A stretch of 39,808 nt of DNA from Stentor roeselii (Eukaryota; Ciliophora; Heterotrichea; Heterotrichida; Stentoridae), in NCBI GenBank assembly GCA_006503475.1, contig RSEH01000348.1, forward strand, positions 1 to 39,808, read 5' to 3'. How positions within the stretch are numbered: the first letter of the stretch is position 1; each line of letters opens with the position of its first letter. Below the pieces are notes generated by a model. It was not told where the DNA came from and did not search any database. It saw only the letters and a list, made by a program, of their open reading frames with translations. Shown here piece by piece: positions 7,770-17,409 of the stretch. Made by a program: the position numbers and the translations under genes.

Positions 7770-9293
7770 ATGTCGACCATCTCCAGGTATTGGGACAAAT
7801 ACAAAGAAAGGCATCGAGGAGAAAGTGCGGAAAAGTCTGACCTCAGCAAACTAGCGAACGACAAACAAGCTTACATCTCTTTCTTAGAGGTTCAGCTGGA
7901 AAGAGTCACTCAAACTGTTCTTACTACTCAAGGCTTCAGTGACCGCATCGAGTCTCTTCAAACTCAGCTGAACTCTTCAGATGAAAAAATCATCAACTTG
8001 ACTCGACTTGTCAAACTTCAGCAAACTTTCGCTGAAACTCAGGAAGATGAAATCAATTCAATCAAAAAAATCTTCGGCGCTGAAAATAAAAATTTTCATA
8101 TCACTTCACCGCCTTCGAATATTGAAAAAAGATTAAGAATTGTTGAAGAGAAATTGGAAAGTCCGAAAAGTGAAAGAAACCGATTTGAGGATTTTGTGAA
8201 AGAAATTGACACCGCGCTTAAAAGTACTGAAAATAGAATTACGGCTTTGGTCGCGCAAGTGACTGATGAGATTGAAGCCAAGCAACTGCGTTTCCAGAAA
8301 GACATCGAAGAGACTTTAGAGAAGTATTCTCAGCAGTTTGAAGAAAACTACGAGCAACTCTCTAAGAAAGTGTACGGAAGGGAAACCGAGCCAAAAAAGG
8401 CCTTTAAAAAAATATCTGAACTCGAAAAAGACTCTGATCGAAGTTTCTCTGAAAAAACCAACAACCTTGAAAACTCTGTCAAAGACTTAGAACAGTTCTT
8501 AGTGGCCATCGCTGAAGAAGTCAAGAAAATCGACGAAAGACAAAAAGAAACTGCAGAACTCGAATACAAAGTCTCATCAAAACTAAACCAAAAAGTAAAA
8601 AAACTCTCAGATCTGGTCCACAAATCCTTAAAACTCAAGCAAGACTCAATAAAATCTTCTAAAACTCCAGAAACTCGTCAAATCATTCAAAACCACGTAA
8701 AACACGAGAACTACTCAAAAGAATCTCCAAAGTTCCCGGAAGTGTCTTCCTCTCACCTCCACGATGACTCAAGGAGTAGAAGCAAAGAGTCCAACACTTC
8801 AAAAGAAAGGTCGAAATCGCCTCAGGACCGTTCAAAGGCAGAAGCCAAGTCAACCCGTTCTGAAGCAAGTGAATTAAAAGAAGTGAAGCCAAGAAGAGAA
8901 AAGTCAAAAATTTCAAGAGTTTCAAAAGTTTCTAAATTGACTAAAGAAAAAAAGTCTCCAAAGTCATCAAAATCTCCGAAGTCAGCAACTTCACGTTCAA
9001 GAAAGTCAAACTCTTCAAGTCGGACTCCGATTTCAAATTCATCGAGCAGGACACCGAAGTCGCGTAGGTCAGTTTCTCCAAACCGCACCCCAGGGCGTTC
9101 TAGAGAAAATGACACCCCGAAGGCGACAACTAAGTCAAAAGCGATGGAAGGCTGCATCAGAGAAAAAATCCAGAAAATGAAGCAAAAAGATCTCGAAGAA
9201 AGAAAAATCCAGATGAAAAAAGACGAAAAAAGAAAAACCAAGAAAACCGTTGAAAAAATGTCGAAGTTAGATAAATTATATCGTGATTTATAG
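7770..9293 (+). CDS. Coiled-coil protein with Ser/Arg/Lys-rich tail
   Basis: This 507-residue protein is not recognised as a named family. Residues about 30-290 are largely coiled coil (for example FLEVQLERVTQTVL at about 38-51 and repeated E/K/L heptads). Residues about 310-460 are strongly basic and Ser-rich, with many SP and SK steps, so they look like a phosphorylated, disordered, microtubule- or nucleic-acid-binding tail. The last 45 residues are again charged helix. The start ATG follows TAATTTAA. It converges on the PP2C gene with 11 nt between the stop codons. A cytoskeletal or basal-body role is possible but is only an inference from the layout. Confidence 0.8.
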   Translation: MSTISRYWDKYKERHRGESAEKSDLSKLANDKQAYISFLEVQLERVTQTVLTTQGFSDRIESLQTQLNSSDEKIINLTRLVKLQQTFAETQEDEINSIKKIFGAENKNFHITSPPSNIEKRLRIVEEKLESPKSERNRFEDFVKEIDTALKSTENRITALVAQVTDEIEAKQLRFQKDIEETLEKYSQQFEENYEQLSKKVYGRETEPKKAFKKISELEKDSDRSFSEKTNNLENSVKDLEQFLVAIAEEVKKIDERQKETAELEYKVSSKLNQKVKKLSDLVHKSLKLKQDSIKSSKTPETRQIIQNHVKHENYSKESPKFPEVSSSHLHDDSRSRSKESNTSKERSKSPQDRSKAEAKSTRSEASELKEVKPRREKSKISRVSKVSKLTKEKKSPKSSKSPKSATSRSRKSNSSSRTPISNSSSRTPKSRRSVSPNRTPGRSRENDTPKATTKSKAMEGCIREKIQKMKQKDLEERKIQMKKDEKRKTKKTVEKMSKLDKLYRDL

Positions 9294-9304
9294 ATTTACT
9301 AGTC

Positions 9305-10360
9305 TTAAGCTTCAATATTCAATAAAACACAGACACAAGTCACGTCGTCGACTGACTCTTCCTCTTTTCTCCATCTCTCATTCGCGATTCTCACAAGATA
9401 ATTAGAAATAAGTGCAGGGTCTTTACTTTTCAACTGACAAGCAGCAAGTCTGACGATATCTTCACTTGAAATAAATTCGAAAAGTCCATCACTTCCAATA
9501 ACAAAGAACTTATCAACAGGCTGTAGTTCTCTTTCACTTATCTCAGGCACAGAAATGACGCCAATGGACCCTGCAACAGAATCTCCAAGTGACCTGGACA
9601 TCGCGATTCCAGGGAAGTCCTGGTTCTTGACCCAAACACGCGTGGGTCCGAAAGGCTGCCCGTCATCATCTTGATAAGCTTCGACCCTTCCTCCATTCAT
9701 TTCAATTCTTTTTTTCTCTTCAGGGATCTCCGGCTTGTGATCTCTGGAAAGTTCGACCTCTGCCCATCTTCTTGGTTCCTTTCGAGCTAAAACCGCTCGA
9801 GAGTCGCCAACATTAGCACAATACAACTTATTCCTTAAAATTAAAACCAGGTTTAGTGTAGATCCGCTGAATGTTGTGTCGAAACTTTTACGAAGAATTT
9901 CTCTTTGAAGATCAGCAATTGAGTTCAATATCGCTTGTCTTGGGTTTTCGAGGAAAATCTGGCTTTTTGAGAGAAGAAGAGGAAGACGGTCCTTGATGAA
10001 TGAAGATACTTCACCGCCTGAATGGCCGTGACCGTCACAGACCCCGAATAAGTGGCAGTAGTCAAGTCCTAAAAAATTTTCTATTGAAAAACTTGAGTCT
10101 TGGTTGGATTTTTTAGGGTTGTCTGGAGACATCCCTACTTGACTGAAACTTCCGGATTTTATGGAAATTGTTAAAGGGACTTCTGGGTCTGAGGGTCTTG
10201 AGGGTTTTAGAAGGGGACTGATATGGTCTGCATTGGATTTTGGAGCGTTTCCTTGTTTTACTGGCTGGATTCTTAGTTTTGGACCTGGACTGGTTTCTTT
10301 TTTTTTGCCGATGGGATAAACTGGACGCTTTTGGATGGGCTGTTTTGGGCTTCTCTCCAT
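9305..10360 (-). CDS. PP2C-type Ser/Thr protein phosphatase (PPM family)
   Basis: This 351-residue protein has a disordered Pro/Lys-rich N terminus (about 1-65) and then a complete PP2C domain. Metal-binding and catalytic motifs appear in order: NQD at 86-88, GVCDGHGHSGG at 106-116, NVGDSRAVLA, LSRDHKPEIPEEKKRI, AMSRSLGD, FVIGSDGLFEFIS and DDVTCVCVLL near the end. All the usual Asp residues are present, so it should be an active Mg/Mn-dependent phosphatase. N-terminal myristoylation, common in some ciliate PP2Cs, is not possible here because residue 2 is Glu. The next gene upstream is 739 bp away. Confidence 0.93.
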   Translation of the reverse strand: MERSPKQPIQKRPVYPIGKKKETSPGPKLRIQPVKQGNAPKSNADHISPLLKPSRPSDPEVPLTISIKSGSFSQVGMSPDNPKKSNQDSSFSIENFLGLDYCHLFGVCDGHGHSGGEVSSFIKDRLPLLLSKSQIFLENPRQAILNSIADLQREILRKSFDTTFSGSTLNLVLILRNKLYCANVGDSRAVLARKEPRRWAEVELSRDHKPEIPEEKKRIEMNGGRVEAYQDDDGQPFGPTRVWVKNQDFPGIAMSRSLGDSVAGSIGVISVPEISERELQPVDKFFVIGSDGLFEFISSEDIVRLAACQLKSKDPALISNYLVRIANERWRKEEESVDDVTCVCVLLNIEA

Positions 10361-11099
10361 TTATTGGAAGGAATTTGTCGAATTATTTTTATGATTGTTG
10401 GAAGAAATGACAATATTTTTAAACAGCTTAAAAGATTTCAAGAATTTAGAAAAACTGATGTAAGAGGCTAAGGATTAATAATTAAAACCTATTGCTTGTA
10501 TTGTGAAAAATAATTAAATGTTGTAATAATATTTAATTTAAAGGCCTTTAACACTATATATAAAGAAACATTTGAGAAGTTAAATAAGTTTTTATATTTA
10601 CCTCAATTAAGTTACTTAGAATGCCTCTTGACCAATAACACATTTCAATCCTTATAAAGAAAATCATGCAAAGGAATAATAGAGATTAATTAAAAAGGTA
10701 ATTGTTAAATATATTTCCTTGATATACAATCGAAGAGTATTTTAACTTGAAACTAACTCAAAATCTCAATAATTATAAGTTCTACATAAATATCATCCAA
10801 CAATCAATATCCTGAGACCCGAATGGAATGAAAATAAAAATCAAGCTTCTTACTGATCAAAGCATTACCCTGTAATTAGCTTATTTGTAGGAGTAATATA
10901 TGAAAGAAACTGATTTCTCAATGAAATTTTAAAATTCTTCTTATACTTAAAATCTTTCTCTAATTTTTCGATATATCTACCAAAATCCATTATAGATCAA
11001 TGAGTAATTGTTAATCCATCAAAGTACCTTTCATTAAAGCTTATTCAGTAACCTAGCACCCAAATGAAAAGTGGATATTAATCAATCCTTAATAATCAC
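10361..11099. other. AT-rich intergenic region between divergent genes
   Basis: These 739 bp separate two divergent genes. The stretch is very AT-rich with stops in all frames. I see no ORF of note, tRNA-like motif or clear repeat. It presumably holds both promoters, but this is much longer than the 49-90 bp that serve other divergent pairs in the window, so part may be spacer or an unseen ncRNA. Confidence 0.6.
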
Positions 11100-11885
11100 A
11101 TGAAAATCAACGAAAAATTCAGAGAAATCCTTCAAGGAAAATCACTCGATCTTTCTTCTTTAGACATCAAAAAAGTTCCTAGAAAGAGAGTCTCAGCCAC
11201 AGCATTAATCCCAAAAAGAAGAGAGCATGTCCCAATAAACGCCATTTCGCAAAAATTCCACATAATAACCCGTCCTCAAAGATCAGATTACTCAATTGAC
11301 CTCGCCCTCAACACTCAAAATGCACTCCAAGGATATGATTACAGCAGCACTGGAGTTCAGCGATACTTCAGCAAAGACTACTTCCCTGTGAAACCCAGCC
11401 CGAAACAAGAATTTCCAAGAATTAGACAGAAAATCTACTTAAGACCTTGTAAAGGTGAATTTGTTAAAGAAGTAGAAATGGTCCCATATGAAAAAAGAAT
11501 AAAAACTACTACAGATCTCAGCATTTTGAAATATTTAGATAAGTCGAACTCTGAACTTAGGGCCAAAATCTCTCAAATCAGTCAAAAGCTGAATAAAACG
11601 AATTATCTTAATGAAAATTCCCTAATGTCTCATGAGCCAGAAGGAAAAAAATCCTTTAGTGCAATGAAAAACTCGAAAAGTGAAAAATCAAGACTTGTAA
11701 GATTCTGCGAGATCCAAAAAAATTACCAAAAAACCGAAGATATCCAAAACACATTTTCAGAAACAACGAAATCCAAAAAATCTGAAAAACCGTCAAAGGT
11801 TACTCAAGGTGTAGTGGATGTTTCCTACCCATACTGCAAATGTTGTAAAAGAGACTGGTTCCAAAGCATAGACATTCAAGAGTAA
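11100..11885 (+). CDS. Hypothetical basic protein with C-terminal CKCC motif
   Basis: This 261-residue basic protein has no recognised family. It starts MKINEKFREILQGKSLD and has a central region rich in Arg, Lys and Pro, a short helical stretch around 140-165 (ILKYLDKSNSELRAKISQI) and a Ser/Lys-rich linker. It closes with SYPYCKCCKRDWFQS, where three Cys lie in four residues and could bind metal or be lipid-modified. There are no membrane helices. Its stop is only 3 nt from the stop of the convergent gene at 11889, so the 3' UTRs must overlap. Function unknown. Confidence 0.75.
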   Translation: MKINEKFREILQGKSLDLSSLDIKKVPRKRVSATALIPKRREHVPINAISQKFHIITRPQRSDYSIDLALNTQNALQGYDYSSTGVQRYFSKDYFPVKPSPKQEFPRIRQKIYLRPCKGEFVKEVEMVPYEKRIKTTTDLSILKYLDKSNSELRAKISQISQKLNKTNYLNENSLMSHEPEGKKSFSAMKNSKSEKSRLVRFCEIQKNYQKTEDIQNTFSETTKSKKSEKPSKVTQGVVDVSYPYCKCCKRDWFQSIDIQE

Positions 11886-11888
11886 AAA

Positions 11889-12269
11889 TTACTTTTTCTT
11901 ATCCTTAGCCTGTTTTTCATTAACTTTTTCCTGAGGTTTTCCAGGTGATTTCGCATCTTTTTTATTCTGGCCTTCAACTTTGGCTTGTTCTTTAACATCA
12001 GGTTTGATTTTTCCTCTTGCAGCTTCGACCATTCCAATGCACGATCCTCCCGGCACATTAAGATTATCAAAGTTGAACTCGCTTCCCTGCATTTTCGGGT
12101 AAAAGTCAGCCATCATGGCAGGGTCGATTCCCAGCATCTGAACATAAGAATCACGTATGCGCTGCCAAAGGTACTCTTTTTCTTCGAAGCTTAAAGATCT
12201 AATAGCTTCAGTCATTATTTTCACTCTTTTCAACTGAAACTCATTCAGACGAGTTTCAGTTTTCGTCAT
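11889..12269 (-). CDS. Small hypothetical protein with Lys-rich tail
   Basis: The product is 126 residues. Residues about 10-55 are helical (MTEAIRSLSFEEKEYLWQRI followed by an LGIDPAMMADFYP segment). Residues about 85-126 are a Lys/Gln/Glu-rich disordered tail. The N-terminal pattern of a helix with a S-L-S-x-E-E-K-x-x-L core and a following LGID is faintly like the dimerisation domain of ribosomal protein L7/L12. There is no L12 C-terminal domain, so I do not name it so. It is divergent from the U-box gene (86 bp between starts) and convergent with the gene on its left. Confidence 0.7.
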   Translation of the reverse strand: MTKTETRLNEFQLKRVKIMTEAIRSLSFEEKEYLWQRIRDSYVQMLGIDPAMMADFYPKMQGSEFNFDNLNVPGGSCIGMVEAARGKIKPDVKEQAKVEGQNKKDAKSPGKPQEKVNEKQAKDKKK

Positions 12270-12355
12270 TTTTCTGTTTGGGAATTACGAGTCTTTGATT
12301 GAAGTCCATTTGGCAAGAGTCTCTACCTGGGAAAACAATCTTTTAATCATTATAA

Positions 12356-12844
12356 ATGTCGGACTGGTTCAAAGAGTTCTCAAAAAACACGAAAAATCTT
12401 ATCAAGCAGAATCAGGGAAAAGTTAAACAGAACATCACGAAGATTAAGCAAAAAGTTAATGAAAAAAAAGTGTTGTTTAAACAACTTTTCGCTCAAGGAG
12501 GTGGATTTGAAGAGACGAAACGAGAGGACTATAAAGATGTTGATACTAGAAGAAGAGCAAGTACTTATGAAGGGGTCAAGTTGCAGTTTAAAGATGCTGA
12601 AAATGAGAATGATTTATTGATGTGCCCGATTTCACAGGAGATTATGACTGATCCTGTGATGACTCCTTATGGACATTGCTATCAGAGAAGCTGTATTGAA
12701 GCATGGTTGATTAAACATGATACTTGCCCGATCACTGGACAGAAGTTGACAGTGGATCAGCTTATTCCATGTTACACTGTCAAAGCAATTGTAGATGAAT
12801 ATCTCAGCAAACAGAAGGGAATAGTAAAAGTTTCTAAAACATAA
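12356..12844 (+). CDS. U-box E3 ubiquitin ligase-like protein
   Basis: This 162-residue protein has a Lys-rich helical N terminus (about 1-60) and a C-terminal U-box at about 86-150. The core is MCPISQEIMTDPVMTPYGHC (89-108), then CIEAWL (113-118), CPITGQKL (124-131) and a closing helix VKAIVDEYL. The U-box is a zinc-free RING-like fold that recruits E2 enzymes. The hydrophobic and Pro positions are kept, so E2 binding is plausible. No TPR, ankyrin or WD domain is attached, so substrate choice must come from the basic helix or a partner. The start ATG lies in CATTATAAATGTC, identical in the last 12 positions to that of the gene at 17410. Confidence 0.9.
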   Translation: MSDWFKEFSKNTKNLIKQNQGKVKQNITKIKQKVNEKKVLFKQLFAQGGGFEETKREDYKDVDTRRRASTYEGVKLQFKDAENENDLLMCPISQEIMTDPVMTPYGHCYQRSCIEAWLIKHDTCPITGQKLTVDQLIPCYTVKAIVDEYLSKQKGIVKVSKT

Positions 12845-13079
12845 AATGAATATATTCTAATCTATCTGCCTTATGACTAAATCTCGTCATTTATCAGCTT
12901 GAAAGTGATTAACAGAAGAGTGAATTCAACTTAAATAGCAAAACTAAAACCGCATTAGAACAAGTAATCAAAAATCTCTATTCATTAAAAATCCTTCTTC
13001 GCTTAAATGATTATTTTCTTCCAACAATAACTTTAGATTACCACTTCCAGGAACAATATAAACTTAGTATAAAACGGAT

Positions 13080-16000
13080 ATGCTCGTATTGATTTTACTT
13101 CAAACAATCACTACCCTTGGAGACAAAGTCATTGAGAAAGGTTCTGGTGTCAGCGAAGTTGCTTGTCCAGAATTATTTTGTGAATACTGTGGATCATCCT
13201 CAGCATTCCTTGTAACTTCTTCGACTTTTCTTGTTCCAGGGTTTCTTGAGTCCTCTTCTTTACTTTTAAGATCACAAGTCTCTGAGCTTTCAGCTTATTT
13301 GAATGGAACGACAACTGTTTCAATTAGTGAGAAATGGCTTTGCATCTATGTAAGCGATTTTGAGTCGATTCCTGAGCTTCCTTACCTCTACAACTCTTTA
13401 CTATCAACCTCTCTCGAAGAAAAACATCACTTCATCGAAAGTTTTACAATCAGCCCAAACCAAACCTTCCAAAGCAAAAGTCAAAGAACCGGTTCAGGAG
13501 TATCATGGGAAGAGATCCAGTTTCTCTACAAAGACATCAAAAGTTCCCTCGAAGAAGTGAAAATTTTCCAAATAACAGAAAGTGTGAATCGAAGTTCCCA
13601 ATACGCAAGTTACGAAGGTAAAATTTCAAGTATAGGTGGCGGTGAGTTCATTCACCAAGAAAGATACTCAAGAGATTACTACGACCCATTTTCTTTAAAC
13701 GTTACATGCGAAGCAGTGCTTTTAAGCGACATCGAGACTGATAACGACTGTCAGTCCTTTAAAACACCTCGAGGAATAAGTTCAGTTCATTATCTTGCCC
13801 CTCAAACTGGACTGTTTTCATATGCGTTCAACGGCGAAAAGTACCTCCTTGAGCAGACTGAGCATCTGGCCTGGTGTCCTGAGTTCAGCCCAGGCGAAGG
13901 CCTTATTTTCGCTCGGGGGTCGGCTTATTTAAAAACAAGCGAAAATCAGTGCTTTATGGACATTCGTGGAACGACTACGGAAAAAGAACCTGTTCAAATA
14001 GTTTTAGAGGAAAATGATTTTATCGTCTTTCTTAATGTGGGAGATAAGAATATTACTCAGCTGGAAAAAAGGGTTTCTAGTTTTTTTAGTGATTTTATTT
14101 CGATTGTTCCTAAATATCTCAAGAATAGCGCAAGTTTAAATAGGGTACTTCAGGTCACTGCTGTTGAAACGATGCTTGTTATTACTTTTGACCCTGAAGC
14201 ACAAATTAATATCACGGCAATTGGAAAAGTTGTTTCTTTGAATGACAGTCAGATCTGGGCTCATATTGAAAGGATTGATTCAGTTGTTCAATCAGTTTTG
14301 AAGATAAATGATTTAGAAGAATCTGGAATGAGTTTTATTTTAGGAGTCGGTTCTGAAGAAGGAGATATTGTTTCAAGTACAGGAAGATTTGAACTTGATG
14401 GAGAAGATTATTATCCTGGAGTGTTTTTCACAACACAAGACCTTCAAGGCACTTTATTCCCAGATGATTTTTTCTTGTCTCAAGAAGTGGACAACATCGA
14501 GTTGACCAATGAAATCACTGCAGAAAACGTGAACAGGATTCAATACATCGAGCCTTTTCAGTCAGAGTACTTCACAGGAGATGAATCTTTCATCTTAGGA
14601 GGAAATATTTTAGACTTCAAGCTAACTTTACATAGACTTGACAGCAATGATAGTTATTTTGTCAATAGTAGCATGACTGAAGTATGGAAAGCTCCTTTTG
14701 ATGTCAGTACTTTGCAGGTTCCGTTGTTTTGGATTGACTTTGAAACTAAAGACCACTTTATGGTTTACTTCGAAAATAAAGGACTTGCCGTGTTTTATTG
14801 CAACCAAAGCTCTGATGACTGCTGGTACGGCCAAGCCCGAGTTGACTACCCCGAAAGTCTTCTAGACCAATACAATTATTCAGAACTTTTAACAATTCCT
14901 GAGTCGAAGAGTCATCTTTACCTTTTCCTCTCCATGAATCCAGTTCAAAGTTCAACCCTTTTCGAAGTTTTATTCAAAATAGACGCAACAAGAATAACTT
15001 CAAGTTTTGAATTTATTGACTTAGTTGACATTACCATCAATTCAGACCATTACCTTTTCTCAAGTCAGGCCTTGTGTTTCGGGGTTTTTTGCAATATTTC
15101 TGGAAATTTCCGCAGCGAACATCCTTACCTGGAGGCGAACCTGTCAAAACTGGAGCTTGCTCATGGAAACCTGATTATTTCTCCATCAAATTCAACCCTG
15201 AGCCTTCAACTTGAAGTATCCCCAGGAGGACTTTTTGGAAGCTTGTCAGGAAAGACTGAGATTTGGAAGGTGTTATCAATGAATCCTTACGACGTGAATG
15301 AAAACAACGCAGATACCAGTTTTTTTGGTTTTATCTTTGAAGGAATTTTCAATTTGACAATGGATTTGACCATTTTGATACAGCCTGAACTTGAAAAGGC
15401 GCCAGTGTATCTTTTGGGTTATTTACAAGAAGATGACTTGCAGAACTTAACTGAACTTGTACTTGAAGAGTTGAATTCTTGGATTTCAAAAGCTGAATAT
15501 GTTCTAGGAATGGCTCAAGAAATCGCTGAAGACTATTTGTACCAGACCCCACTTCCTGAATGTTTATGTGAAAAGGATGTGATTTGTTACTCAGATGAAA
15601 ATAGGACACTTCCAGTTTTCAAGTACTCAATGAACTGTACCAGTGAGTCTGAAGGATGTGAACCGATTGAACTTTACTGCACCCGAGACACTAGCTACTG
15701 TTTACAACAAGAAGTTAAATGCACTGAATGGTACAAAAACATCCCGAACACCTGCAAGACCACAACAACTTCTTGTGTTAAACATGTTGACATCTGTCTT
15801 GACTGGGTGGAAGTCTGCCATGATCATCAATTATCAGGCTGCTCTCAGATCACAATCCAGTCAATAGAAAACTACCAGTCCGAAGACTACTCTTGTGAAT
15901 CTCTTACAATAAACAACTTTCAGTGCGAGTCTCAATGTCTCCATCAACAAAACGTTGAAAACTACAGAACCTCCCTCACAGACGAAGTAGTCAAAGCAAA

Positions 16001-16337
16001 TCAACAAATCATTGAAAAACTCGAAGGTTTTTCATATCTTTCTGAAAACTCTCTTTTTCACCTTCTCGAAGTCAAACTCGATAAAGACCTGGACTCTTCT
16101 GGAATTGGACCAAATGACATTCATCTTCTCATCAAAGCAGAAATTTTTTCAATTGAATTAAACGATTTAAAGACAGTTTCAACTGAGTTACCCTGGGACT
16201 TTTTCAACATAAGTTCAGATGTGAAAAGTCTCTACGACTGGGCGCGTTCAGTGATAATCGATGAAAGTTCAGGAACACTCGACGAGGAGCTGAAGGACAG
16301 GTCAGCACTTGAAATTTACTACGAAAGTTATCAATAA
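13080..16337 (+). CDS. Large secreted protein with C-terminal Cys-rich domain
   Basis: This 1085-residue protein is encoded in one frame. It starts with a hydrophobic stretch MLVLILLQTITTLG, a short signal peptide. Many N-x-S/T sites are spread along the chain, as in extracellular proteins. Residues about 30-820 look like beta-rich repeats with Trp, Tyr and acidic residues. Residues about 828-953 hold a dense Cys cluster (CLCEKDVICYS, ELYCTRDTSYCLQQEVKC, CKTTTTSC, CLDWVEVC, CESQCLHQ). No second membrane helix or anchor signal is obvious at the C terminus, so it should be secreted or lodged in the cortex or extrusomes. I do not recognise the family. A 235-bp gap precedes it, and the kinase gene starts 24 bp after its stop. 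Confidence 0.82.
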   Translation: MLVLILLQTITTLGDKVIEKGSGVSEVACPELFCEYCGSSSAFLVTSSTFLVPGFLESSSLLLRSQVSELSAYLNGTTTVSISEKWLCIYVSDFESIPELPYLYNSLLSTSLEEKHHFIESFTISPNQTFQSKSQRTGSGVSWEEIQFLYKDIKSSLEEVKIFQITESVNRSSQYASYEGKISSIGGGEFIHQERYSRDYYDPFSLNVTCEAVLLSDIETDNDCQSFKTPRGISSVHYLAPQTGLFSYAFNGEKYLLEQTEHLAWCPEFSPGEGLIFARGSAYLKTSENQCFMDIRGTTTEKEPVQIVLEENDFIVFLNVGDKNITQLEKRVSSFFSDFISIVPKYLKNSASLNRVLQVTAVETMLVITFDPEAQINITAIGKVVSLNDSQIWAHIERIDSVVQSVLKINDLEESGMSFILGVGSEEGDIVSSTGRFELDGEDYYPGVFFTTQDLQGTLFPDDFFLSQEVDNIELTNEITAENVNRIQYIEPFQSEYFTGDESFILGGNILDFKLTLHRLDSNDSYFVNSSMTEVWKAPFDVSTLQVPLFWIDFETKDHFMVYFENKGLAVFYCNQSSDDCWYGQARVDYPESLLDQYNYSELLTIPESKSHLYLFLSMNPVQSSTLFEVLFKIDATRITSSFEFIDLVDITINSDHYLFSSQALCFGVFCNISGNFRSEHPYLEANLSKLELAHGNLIISPSNSTLSLQLEVSPGGLFGSLSGKTEIWKVLSMNPYDVNENNADTSFFGFIFEGIFNLTMDLTILIQPELEKAPVYLLGYLQEDDLQNLTELVLEELNSWISKAEYVLGMAQEIAEDYLYQTPLPECLCEKDVICYSDENRTLPVFKYSMNCTSESEGCEPIELYCTRDTSYCLQQEVKCTEWYKNIPNTCKTTTTSCVKHVDICLDWVEVCHDHQLSGCSQITIQSIENYQSEDYSCESLTINNFQCESQCLHQQNVENYRTSLTDEVVKANQQIIEKLEGFSYLSENSLFHLLEVKLDKDLDSSGIGPNDIHLLIKAEIFSIELNDLKTVSTELPWDFFNISSDVKSLYDWARSVIIDESSGTLDEELKDRSALEIYYESYQ

Positions 16338-16361
16338 ACTAATAGAAAGTAACTGGTTATA

Positions 16362-17366
16362 ATGGAACGCTACAAAGTACTTAAAACTATCGGAGACGGG
16401 ACTTATGGAAGTGTCTCTAAAGCTGTTCACAAAACCACAGGAGAAGTCGTCGCAATCAAACAGATGAAGAAAAAAGTCCTCAGCTGGAACGAGTGCATCA
16501 GCATGCGGGAAGTAAGAGTTCTTCTCAACATCAGTCATCCAAACATCGTGAGAATGCTTGAAGTAATAAAAGAAAACAACTATCTTGCCTTAGTTTTTGA
16601 ATTTTTAGATGAAGACGTCTATCACCACATCAAAGACCGCAATAAACTTTTAAGTGAAACTCAAGTCAGAAACATCATTTTCCAGACCTTACAAGGACTG
16701 GCCTACATGCACAATAAAGGCTTTTTTCATAGAGACCTGAAACCTGAAAACCTTCTGCTTAAAGCTGGGACTGTGAAAATCGCTGACTTTGGACTAGTCC
16801 GCGATGTAAAGTTGAAGCATCCTTGTACTGAATACGTTTCAACTCGTTGGTATCGTGCACCTGAAGTACTTCTCAGGTCACAGAACTACGGACCTAGTAT
16901 CGACCTCTTCGCTCTTGGAGCGATTATGGCAGAGCTTTATACTTTCAAGCCTTTGTTTCCAGGAAGTAGCGAAGCTGATCAACTTTTGAAGGTTTGCAAA
17001 GTCATGGGAACACCGAAAAATTGGCCACAAGGCCAAAGTCTTGCTTCGCAGATTGGGTTTAGGTTCCCCGTTGAAAGTGGAATGCCTTTGCAGAATTTAG
17101 TGCCGAATGCTAGTGAAGCGGGAGTTGATCTTATGAGATCTTTGCTGCAGTATAACCCTGATTCACGGCCTAGTGCTTTGGATGCACTTAGACATCCTTA
17201 TTTCTCGGCGTCTATTCAGGTGCCCAGAAGTCTTCCAGAAAGTCAATCAAACAGATCAGAAGCAACAAACTTTTCTCGACCAAAACAAGAAAAAGGTGAA
17301 TCCCGTCTAACAGTCTTCGAACGTATCAAGAAAGCAAGATATTCTCCTGGAGTCTTTTGCAAGTAA
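16362..17366 (+). CDS. RCK-family (MAK/ICK/MOK-type) Ser/Thr protein kinase
   Basis: This 334-residue kinase has all catalytic elements: Gly-loop GDGTYGSV (11-18), Lys33 in AIK, Glu50, HRDLKPEN (123-130), DFG (142-144) and APE in [11 protein letters not shown]. The activation loop reads [13 protein letters not shown], and this T-x-Y followed by [12 protein letters not shown] is typical of MAK, ICK (CILK1) and MOK. These kinases control cilium length and intraflagellar transport turnaround in animals, algae and ciliates, a fitting job in a heavily ciliated cell. The C-terminal tail after residue 285 is short (about 50 residues), closer to a minimal MOK form than to long MAK/ICK tails. The start follows GGTTATA. 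Confidence 0.92.
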   Translation: MERYKVLKTIGDGTYGSVSKAVHKTTGEVVAIKQMKKKVLSWNECISMREVRVLLNISHPNIVRMLEVIKENNYLALVFEFLDEDVYHHIKDRNKLLSETQVRNIIFQTLQGLAYMHNKGFFHRDLKPENLLLKAGTVKIADFGLVRDVKLKHPCTEYVSTRWYRAPEVLLRSQNYGPSIDLFALGAIMAELYTFKPLFPGSSEADQLLKVCKVMGTPKNWPQGQSLASQIGFRFPVESGMPLQNLVPNASEAGVDLMRSLLQYNPDSRPSALDALRHPYFSASIQVPRSLPESQSNRSEATNFSRPKQEKGESRLTVFERIKKARYSPGVFCK

Positions 17367-17409
17367 TTCACTGATTAAAGTTTATAAAAAGATAAATCAT
17401 CCATTATAA

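Noticed and set aside
8096-9241. Minus-strand ORFs inside the Ser/Arg/Lys-rich coiled-coil gene
   Set aside because: Antisense shadows of low-complexity coding sequence; their composition mirrors the plus-strand gene.
10361-11099. tRNA or other structured RNA in the long spacer
   Set aside because: No GGTTCRA-type B box or cloverleaf arms found by eye.
11889-12269. Ribosomal protein L7/L12
   Set aside because: Only the N-terminal helix is vaguely similar; the diagnostic C-terminal domain is missing.
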